From Candidatus Poseidoniales archaeon (lineage in GTDB: Archaea > Thermoplasmatota > Poseidoniia > Poseidoniales > Poseidoniaceae), in the NCBI GenBank assembly GCA_012270265.1, contig JAAXIR010000232.1, positions 1 to 5,462 on the forward strand: a DNA stretch of 5,462 nucleotides. Reading direction: 5' to 3'. Under the pieces are notes generated by a model. The model ran no database searches and had not been told where the DNA came from. It saw nothing but the letters and a program-made list of their open reading frames with translations. The translations under genes and the position numbers were made by a program. Of the stretch, positions 1 through 5,462 are shown in pieces (the first letter of the stretch is position 1; every line of letters begins with the position of its first letter).

Positions 1-1935
1 GCGTATGAGAACGGCATTGCTCCACTTGACGATTTTACCGACCAATTCCCGGCCGCTTCGGTTGGGGATGCCTTCTCTGATTCCATCCCGGGAGCGCCTG
101 ATATCCAGATGGGCGACTTGACTTGGGTAAGCGATTCTGTTGCGGATGGAATCGAAGGTCCTGCTGGTGGTTTGAATTACAGTCACTCCGTTGGTTGCTC
201 AGAAACAGTAACACCACCAAACACGATTTCGTATTGTAACCAAGGGCCGAGCGCTATGGGGTACGATCACCCAATCTACCTGCGCTCAACAAGCAATACC
301 TTCGAACTTGGGCTCCTCGACCTCATTCAAGAGAATCTTCCCGATTCGGAATTTGAACTGGATGGCGAAACGTACTCCATCAGCGATTACTTTGATGTCA
401 TCACGAATGAGGACCTTCGACGCTTGATGGATGCCGGTCTTTCCTTGGAAACGGTCCTCGATACAGGCTTCCTCGAAAGCATGATTCCATCGGACCTTCC
501 ACCGTCGAAGATTACACTCGAACTGATTCTACCAAGTTGGATTGAGACCATTGGTGGTGATGATCGCATCATCCTCGAACACGCTGAATCTGGTGAAAAC
601 AGAAACGAAATCTCCATTGCAGGACCTTCTCCATGGGCTTACACTCATCCCATCGTCAATGAGGACGGTCAAACCATCTGCTTGCAAACACAAAAGACGT
701 GTGTGTCGACATCCCTCTCCATCGACTTCGACACTTTTGACATCAACGAATGGACAAAATCTGTATCGGTTGAATTTGGCCTTGAAGCCAGTGCTGTTGT
801 TCATCGAATCGCTGTCCCACAGGGATATTACGATGTAAACGATGACACAACAGTCCGCATGGAGGTCATTCCAAGCGACTTGATTCGGCTCTTTGGAGAC
901 ATCATGAGTCGTAGTGATAAACCAATCAAGATCGAACGATGCCTTGAACCAGATACTGCTTTCGCGGATTGTCCTGCGTCACGTCAACTTGTTTTCGAAC
1001 TTACTTCAGATGGGTTAATGCAATTCGGAACCGATGTGGGGGAAATTCTCACCTCTGAAATTCATCTCGTTGCGGAGGGACTTGAGGACATAGAAGAAGG
1101 GCCAGAGTTTTCGGCCGTAGACATTAGTGATTTTTCAATCGAAACGAGCCTTGCAGGTCTCGGAACTCCCGGCCCCATCGTATCCGATGATGTTGGACTC
1201 AGCGTGAGTCTCAAGATTCCAAAGGTACGATTTACATTGGCTGTCTCAAGCCCATGGGGCGATTTGTTCAGTGGTGACCCAGATGCAATTACCCTCTCAC
1301 TATTGACCGAGGACATCAGTGGTGCTTTCCGTTCACCACTGCTTCAACCCATGGTCATGATGGTCGATGAGATGTCGTCGATGATGGTAGCAAGTGTTGT
1401 TTCATCAGAAGGTGTCACATTCCCTCCACTCGAGCAAGAGGCCCTAACATTCGAGACAGGTTCGTGGGATACCACCATCCATGAAGAGACGGAATTTGAC
1501 CTCACAGGCCCCGTCAGTTTCACGTTGCCAAAGGGCATTATTGCTAAGGAAGCTAAATCTGCTCAGGGGAACATGATTGTGACCGAGGATGCTGAAGGTC
1601 GTCAAGTCATTACCTACACGATTCCGCCCGATGGTCTCGATGATGAAGTGACACTTCGCTTGCAAGTTACCTGGTTGTACCTACTTGGTCAGTTCTGGGC
1701 CTATCCGGCTGTTGTGGTTATTTTGTTGATTCTCTTGATTCGGCGACGTCGAAAGAAGAAGAAGAAAAAGCGAGCTGCAAGAGAATCGAAGAACTCTCTG
1801 TACAAGGCTCAGAAGATGGGATTGTCCGAATCGGACTTTGCTCAAATGGCAGGGCTGGTCGATCGACAAGTTGGTGGATATGAGGAAGGCATCGATCCGT
1901 TTGAGGCGATGCAATACCCACCTGAACAGCCCTAG
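1..1935 (+). CDS. Large cell-surface protein with C-terminal membrane anchor (5' partial, unknown family)
   Basis: The reading frame is open from the first base, so the start and any signal peptide lie upstream; 644 residues are visible before the TAG stop at 1933-1935. I do not recognise a family. Residues 1 to about 555 are acidic and mostly beta-like, rich in Asp, Glu, Ser and Thr, as in an extracytoplasmic domain. The only six cysteines fall in three close pairs (66/79, 227/234, 314/324), as expected for short-range disulfides outside the cell. A Met-rich stretch lies at 451-462. Residues about 558-580 form a strongly hydrophobic helix, followed by four Arg and six Lys (581-590), a classic stop-transfer signal. 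The remaining roughly 54 residues would be a cytoplasmic tail. The topology is therefore single-pass with the C-terminus inside. Surface assembly, adhesion or sensing are possible roles, but none is supported directly. The gene converges on uvrC with overlapping stop codons. Confidence 0.9.
   Translation, partial: AYENGIAPLDDFTDQFPAASVGDAFSDSIPGAPDIQMGDLTWVSDSVADGIEGPAGGLNYSHSVGCSETVTPPNTISYCNQGPSAMGYDHPIYLRSTSNTFELGLLDLIQENLPDSEFELDGETYSISDYFDVITNEDLRRLMDAGLSLETVLDTGFLESMIPSDLPPSKITLELILPSWIETIGGDDRIILEHAESGENRNEISIAGPSPWAYTHPIVNEDGQTICLQTQKTCVSTSLSIDFDTFDINEWTKSVSVEFGLEASAVVHRIAVPQGYYDVNDDTTVRMEVIPSDLIRLFGDIMSRSDKPIKIERCLEPDTAFADCPASRQLVFELTSDGLMQFGTDVGEILTSEIHLVAEGLEDIEEGPEFSAVDISDFSIETSLAGLGTPGPIVSDDVGLSVSLKIPKVRFTLAVSSPWGDLFSGDPDAITLSLLTEDISGAFRSPLLQPMVMMVDEMSSMMVASVVSSEGVTFPPLEQEALTFETGSWDTTIHEETEFDLTGPVSFTLPKGIIAKEAKSAQGNMIVTEDAEGRQVITYTIPPDGLDDEVTLRLQVTWLYLLGQFWAYPAVVVILLILLIRRRRKKKKKKRAARESKNSLYKAQKMGLSESDFAQMAGLVDRQVGGYEEGIDPFEAMQYPPEQP
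1553..1773 (+). other. Membrane anchor region and stop-transfer block of the surface protein
   Basis: This sub-feature of the first gene runs from the end of the outer domain into the tail. A predicted beta-rich juxtamembrane part leads to the helix at residues about 558-580, which is dominated by Val, Ile and Leu. R581-R584 and K585-K590 follow immediately. The positive-inside rule places the N-terminal bulk outside the cell and the last 54 or so residues in the cytoplasm. The boundaries are approximate and come from reading the translation. Confidence 0.75.
1932..1935. other. Shared CTAG: overlapping stop codons of convergent genes
   Basis: The palindrome CTAG supplies TAG to the + strand gene (1933-1935) and TAG to uvrC on the - strand (complement of 1932-1934). 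The genes therefore overlap by a few bases tail to tail. There is no intergenic space for a separate terminator, so each transcript must end inside the other coding region. Confidence 0.95.
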
Positions 1936-3659
1936 CGATGCAGGCTTTCATGAATACGCTCTGCAAGAGAGGGGCCAATGCCTGGAACGGTTTTCAAATC
2001 CTCAATGCTGGCATTGTTGATCCCCTGACGACCACCGAAATGACGCAGAAGTGATTGCAGCTTCTTTGCACCTAAACCGAGAACGTTTTCGAGAGGGTCG
2101 CCCAGTCGACTCTTTTTGCGACGTTTCCGATGGAAGGTGTTGACAAATCGATGTGCTTCATCACGTGCATGAACAAAGACACGCCCCCGGCGGTCGAGTA
2201 CAATTGGTTCGTGCCCTTCTCGATGGAGCGTTTCTTCTCGTTTTGCCAACGCTGCAAGAATGAATCGATCCTGAACACCGTGTTCGTCCAACATTGAACG
2301 TATTGTCGAGAGATGGGTTTCTCCACCATCGAGAAGGAGCACATCAGGCCATTCTTCTTGCCGCTTCAACCATCGTTCAACAACTTCACGCATCATGCGT
2401 AAGTCATCCATTGCATCTCCCTTGACGATGTAGGTCCTGTACTCCTTCTTGGCGGGACGTCCATTCCGAAGAACAACACTTGCACCGACGCGTTCATCGC
2501 CCTGCAATTGAGCCATATCGAAACAGACGACGTGGTTCATCTGTTCAACATCGAGCAATCGTGCAGCTTCATCAGCTGCTCGTTGCTCAAGCGATCCACT
2601 CGACTTGTTTGCAAGTCGTGAGACTTGAATCTCGGCGTTTTGGTCGGCAAGTGTCCGCAGCGTGACCATGTCTCCGCGCATAGGTGTCCGAACCTCAACG
2701 GAAGCACCTCGACGTTCGTCCAACCATTGTTGCAAGCCATCGAGCAATGGCGTAGGGGTGAGCAACAACCGTGGAGGCCTGCGGTGAACGTAGTGTTCGC
2801 TGATGAAACGACTGACAGTTTCACCAATATCGCCACGATGAACGAATGGCCAGACTTCTTGTCCTTTGACGACACCATCGTCGGCATGAAGAACGACGAG
2901 TGCAGCGAGATCGCCTTGTTCAGCAAATCCAATGGCATCACAATCACGATACAATTTGCTTGAAACAACGTGCTGTCCAATGGTGGTGCGGATGGAACGA
3001 ATGAGATCACGGTAGTAGCCTGCCCGCTCAAATTGCATTTCGCTTGAGCACACATCCATCTTTTCGCCGAGTTCTTCAAGCAGTTCTGTTGCTTCACCAT
3101 CGAGAATTTTCTTGACGGCTCGAACCTGCTCAGCATATCCTTCACCGTCGATGCACGGTCCTGTGCAGAGTCCAATGTGCATGGCAAGACATCCTTGTGG
3201 AAGCAATTCTTTGCAATCGCGAATCCCGAAATGCCTCCTCAATAGTTGCATGACTTGCTTTGCAGCTCCCGCATTTGGAAACGGACCCCATCGATGGGCT
3301 TTCTTCGGTGGATGACGCGTGTACATGATGCGAGGGAACTCTTCGTTCGTCAACACAAGATAGGGATACGATTTGTCATCCTTGAGCATGGAGTTGAATC
3401 GAGGTTTGTGTTCACGAATGAGTTGGCGTTCGAGGATCAATGCTTCTTGCGGTGTCGTCGTAACGATGCATTCGACATCATCTGCTCGAGCGACCAATTC
3501 GGGGATCATGTGTCGATCAGGATTGGTCGCAAAATATGACCGAATCCTCTCATTCAAACGCGTTGCTTTACCGACGTACAACACTCGACCCTCAGCCGTT
3601 TTGAACAGATAGACGCCAGGTGAGGCAGGCAAATCGATGGATGCTGCATCGACCGCCAT
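1932..3659 (-). CDS. uvrC: Excinuclease ABC subunit C (UvrC)
   Basis: This is the nuclease of UvrABC nucleotide excision repair. It binds UvrB at a lesion and cuts the damaged strand on both sides. The protein has 575 residues, close to the usual bacterial length of about 600, and looks complete. The N-terminal GIY-YIG nuclease (about 10-95) has GVY and YVG motifs, R38 and E77 at the catalytic positions, and a DDKSYP motif near 94. Four cysteines (149, 157, 165, 169) end with the C-x7-C-x3-C spacing of the iron-sulfur cluster site known in E. coli UvrC. A UVR motif at about 190-224 (FERAGYYRD) is the UvrB contact. The RNase H-like nuclease keeps D381, D419, D444 and H503, matching E. coli D399, D438, D466 and H538. 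A helix-hairpin-helix DNA-binding region (about 523-575) ends the protein. The start at 3659 is preferred because AAGGA lies 6 nt upstream and the GIY-YIG domain then begins at the normal distance. An upstream in-frame TTG at 3716 would add 19 unlike residues. Archaeal copies are thought to derive from bacteria by transfer. Confidence 0.97.
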   Translation of the reverse strand: MAVDAASIDLPASPGVYLFKTAEGRVLYVGKATRLNERIRSYFATNPDRHMIPELVARADDVECIVTTTPQEALILERQLIREHKPRFNSMLKDDKSYPYLVLTNEEFPRIMYTRHPPKKAHRWGPFPNAGAAKQVMQLLRRHFGIRDCKELLPQGCLAMHIGLCTGPCIDGEGYAEQVRAVKKILDGEATELLEELGEKMDVCSSEMQFERAGYYRDLIRSIRTTIGQHVVSSKLYRDCDAIGFAEQGDLAALVVLHADDGVVKGQEVWPFVHRGDIGETVSRFISEHYVHRRPPRLLLTPTPLLDGLQQWLDERRGASVEVRTPMRGDMVTLRTLADQNAEIQVSRLANKSSGSLEQRAADEAARLLDVEQMNHVVCFDMAQLQGDERVGASVVLRNGRPAKKEYRTYIVKGDAMDDLRMMREVVERWLKRQEEWPDVLLLDGGETHLSTIRSMLDEHGVQDRFILAALAKREETLHREGHEPIVLDRRGRVFVHARDEAHRFVNTFHRKRRKKSRLGDPLENVLGLGAKKLQSLLRHFGGRQGINNASIEDLKTVPGIGPSLAERIHESLHR

Positions 3660-3665
3660 ACTGAA

Positions 3666-3670
3666 TCCTT
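3666..3670 (-). promoter_or_regulatory. Shine-Dalgarno-like site of uvrC
   Basis: On the - strand AAGGA is followed by 6 nt and then the ATG at 3659. This is normal spacing for pairing with the 16S rRNA tail and favours this start over the ATG at 3713 or the TTG at 3716, which have pyrimidine-rich sequence before them. Confidence 0.55.
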
Positions 3671-3696
3671 GCGTCCATAGGTCAAAAAAACCTGCA

Positions 3697-3724
3697 TTGT
3701 CTCTTTTGAACATCAAGAGGACAA
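3697..3724. repeat. Imperfect inverted repeat, candidate operator
   Basis: TTGTCTCTT (3697-3705) pairs with AAGAGGACAA (3715-3724), giving nine base pairs with one unpaired G and a 9-nt spacer. A separate direct repeat, AACATCAA, occurs at 3709-3716 and 3723-3730. Both lie between the two divergent starts, where a dimeric winged-helix protein could bind. The repeat is visible in the sequence; binding is inferred, and a chance match is possible. Confidence 0.35.
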
Positions 3725-3762
3725 CATCAAATGCAAGGCTGTGCAGAAGGGAATGAGTTCAG

Positions 3763-5462
3763 ATGCTATCGCCTGCCATGCTGCGTATTTTGCGTTGGTT
3801 GGATGAGCATCCATCAACGCTTGAAGGGGCATGGGATGTGCCACGTAGCCTTTCCCTCGAAGGCATCGCAGACGGAATTGGTGTCGTACGTTCAGCACTG
3901 TTTCAACCCATGTCTGTTTTGGAGGAGGAAGGGTTTCTCTTGACTCGACAGGCACACGTCATCGGTGGAGGGCGAAGGAAACGCAAAGTTGTGCACATTA
4001 CTGAATCAGGACGCAACCAACTCCATTCACACAAAGAGGATATTCCCGAACGACGTGCACGATCTTCATCAAAATTGAAGGGACAACTTCCAGAATACAC
4101 ACATGTACATGGACGCCATTCCGAACTGGGGTTGATTCGAGACGCTCTCGAAAACAAAGTGCCGGTACACCTACGAGGAATGCCGGGCATTGGGAAATCT
4201 ACACTTGCACGAAGAGTTGCTGAAGATTTGATTGAGAAGGACCTGAACGTTCACTGGGTTCAACTCGATGCGTACTGTGATGTCCATGAAGCCATGAAGC
4301 GGATGGAAGCTGATGCGTCTCAGATTCTGGATGTTGAAGGATATGCATCCTCATTCCAACACGAGAATGTAGCATTGGTGTTTGACGACGTCCATAGCAT
4401 CTCTTCAAGACATCAAGATTCGTTTTCCAGCCTGTTCAAAGCGCTTGAGAACCACTCGATTCATTTCATGTTGTTAGGTCGTGACCGTGACACGTTTTCC
4501 ATCGATGGAACCTATGTCGAATTGGGGCCTCTCGAGCAAACAGATGCGATTGAACTACTCAATCCTGAACTTGGTGATGAGCGTGAGACAATCGTTGATG
4601 AGTTAGGTTTGCACCCTATGGCGATTCTTCTGAATGACTCATCAACACCACTCCCAGAGACGAATCTGGACGTTCGGGCTTATGTTGATCAGGTTGTTCT
4701 TGGTGAAGCATCGGCAGATGTCCATGATGCTATGTCACCGTTCTTGGTGTTACCATTCCCTGTTCCAGCAGAACGAATGCCTGAGCCAAACGATGTTGCC
4801 TTGCTCGATGAACATACCTTGCTTCGGTGGGGCAGCAAGAATGCGGCAATGGAAATGCAACACTTGATTCGCAATGTGTGCAAGTCTTCGCTCGATGAAT
4901 CGGAGCTTGACGTACTTCATGGTTCGGCGATTACACACTGGGAACAACAGAACGACGCTTTGGCATCGATTCTTGAATTGCATCACCGAATTCAACGGGG
5001 TGAAACAGACGTATCGAATCATCTCTCTTCCCGAGCAAACGGGCTTATGTCATCCTATTCTGGTGCGTTCGCAACATTACTCGATGAAGCACTGGTTAGC
5101 AATTCAGAAGACATCGATTTGATTGAACTTGCAGCACAACACGCCCTCAATCGTGCAGAGATTGATGTTGCAAAGGCCTACATTCAAGGCCAGAATTCTC
5201 CCAAACTTGCCAACATACGTATGCAGATTGCACAGTTTGAAGGAAAGAAAGACCCCCTGCAAGATCTTGAAACCATTCTTTCTGAACTCCATGATGGGCA
5301 ACAGAAATTACGCATCCAACTCTCGGTTCTTTCTCGCTGCATTGACGACCTAACCCCATCCTCAAGCGCTCATGATCACGAACGCATCGAACGATGGCTC
5401 AACCAAGTCGAATTCCCAGATGCAGAACATGAGCGGAAGCTTGTGCTGACAACACTCGTCAT
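3763..5462 (+). CDS. Winged-helix STAND (NB-ARC-like) signalling ATPase (3' partial)
   Basis: The frame is open from ATG 3763 to the window end, giving about 566 residues and no stop. An in-frame TGA at 3754-3756 limits the start; a second ATG at 3778 is possible. Residues about 5-87 form a winged helix: helix SLEGIADGIGV, recognition helix to about 57, then a wing with the basic turn GGGRRKRKV (68-76) and ITESG. A basic linker leads to VHGRHSEL (115-122), the GR-x-x-E-type motif that precedes AAA/STAND domains. The NTPase shows Walker A GMPGIGKST (139-147), Walker B VALVFDD (203-209), a sensor-1-like LLGRD with R240, LGPLEQTDAIELL (254-266) and GLHPMAI (282-288), matching the GLPLA motif of NB-ARC proteins. 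Residues about 320-375 resemble the second winged helix, with MQHLIR (365-370) at the MHD position. The rest is helical and TPR-like. Such proteins usually act as ATP/ADP switches that assemble on sensing a ligand. The likely role is regulation or defence; target and ligand are unknown. It is divergent from uvrC. Confidence 0.88.
   Translation, partial: MLSPAMLRILRWLDEHPSTLEGAWDVPRSLSLEGIADGIGVVRSALFQPMSVLEEEGFLLTRQAHVIGGGRRKRKVVHITESGRNQLHSHKEDIPERRARSSSKLKGQLPEYTHVHGRHSELGLIRDALENKVPVHLRGMPGIGKSTLARRVAEDLIEKDLNVHWVQLDAYCDVHEAMKRMEADASQILDVEGYASSFQHENVALVFDDVHSISSRHQDSFSSLFKALENHSIHFMLLGRDRDTFSIDGTYVELGPLEQTDAIELLNPELGDERETIVDELGLHPMAILLNDSSTPLPETNLDVRAYVDQVVLGEASADVHDAMSPFLVLPFPVPAERMPEPNDVALLDEHTLLRWGSKNAAMEMQHLIRNVCKSSLDESELDVLHGSAITHWEQQNDALASILELHHRIQRGETDVSNHLSSRANGLMSSYSGAFATLLDEALVSNSEDIDLIELAAQHALNRAEIDVAKAYIQGQNSPKLANIRMQIAQFEGKKDPLQDLETILSELHDGQQKLRIQLSVLSRCIDDLTPSSSAHDHERIERWLNQVEFPDAEHERKLVLTTLV

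Larger units (their letters stand above)
3660..3762. promoter_or_regulatory. Divergent intergenic region between uvrC and the STAND ATPase gene
   Basis: These 103 bp must hold the promoters of both divergent genes. A run of seven A on the + strand (3684-3690, seven T for uvrC) is the most AT-rich element. It sits 25-31 bp before the uvrC ATG, the distance expected of a TATA box for a nearly leaderless transcript, although the nearby AAGGA argues for a short leader. The run is flanked by AGGT and ACCT (3679-3682 and 3690-3693), a small inverted repeat. No convincing BRE/TATA pair is seen for the + strand gene; a weak AGAAGGGA (3745-3752) could be its ribosome binding site. The assignment is tentative. 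Confidence 0.4.

Noticed and set aside
1740..1775. Purine-rich AAG run as a simple-sequence repeat or slippage site
   Set aside because: It encodes the expected stop-transfer Arg/Lys block in frame, and codons are mixed (AAG, AAA, CGA), so protein function explains it.
2537..3187. 216-residue minus-strand open frame inside uvrC
   Set aside because: It lies wholly within uvrC in another frame of the same strand, and its translation shows no recognisable motif. It is a shadow.
3660..3716. Longer uvrC starting at TTG 3716 or ATG 3713, adding up to 19 residues
   Set aside because: There is no ribosome binding site before these starts, the extra residues do not resemble the UvrC N-terminus, and it would consume most of the divergent promoter region. 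ATG 3659 has AAGGA at good spacing.
3731..3943. 70-residue Cys-rich plus-strand open frame starting before the STAND gene
   Set aside because: It overlaps the winged-helix coding frame, which has clear domain motifs. The cysteines come from out-of-frame reading.
1..5462. tRNA, rRNA, CRISPR array, insertion sequence or attachment site
   Set aside because: Almost all of the window is covered by three coding frames. No regularly spaced repeats, transposase motifs, terminal inverted repeats or cloverleaf-like segment were seen on reading both strands.

Overview
The window holds three protein-coding genes packed almost without gaps, two of them cut by the window edges. I found no RNA gene, mobile element or CRISPR array. 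The likely source is a planktonic archaeon, with Marine Group II (Candidatus Poseidoniales) or another Thermoplasmatota lineage as the best guess. This rests on three things: a large acidic secreted-side protein with one C-terminal membrane helix and an Arg/Lys-rich stop-transfer block, a winged-helix plus STAND ATPase of a type typical of Euryarchaeota, and a bacterial-type uvrC, which mesophilic Euryarchaeota commonly carry. The assignment is an inference from gene style and moderate base composition; no rRNA or other marker is present.

Region 1 (1-1935, + strand) is the C-terminal 644 residues of a large cell-surface protein. It has a long acidic extracytoplasmic part with six cysteines in three close pairs, a membrane helix, an R4K6 block and a short cytoplasmic tail. 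No family was recognised.

Region 2 (1932-3659, - strand) is a complete uvrC, the dual-incision nuclease subunit of UvrABC nucleotide excision repair. The GIY-YIG domain, four-cysteine cluster motif, UVR motif, RNase H-like domain and C-terminal helix-hairpin-helix are all visible, and the expected catalytic residues are present. It converges on the surface-protein gene, and the two stop codons share the palindrome CTAG.

Region 3 (3660-3762) is a short divergent intergenic region with an imperfect inverted repeat and an 8-bp direct repeat, which are candidate binding sites. A Shine-Dalgarno-like AAGGA supports the uvrC start at 3659.

Region 4 (3763-5462, + strand, open at the window end) encodes a putative signal-transduction ATPase: N-terminal winged helix, NB-ARC-like P-loop NTPase, a probable second winged helix with an MHD-like site, then an all-helical repeat-like region that runs off the window. 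It is the most interesting item. It combines a DNA-binding head with a STAND switch and is transcribed divergently from a DNA-repair gene. Any functional link to uvrC is hypothesis only.
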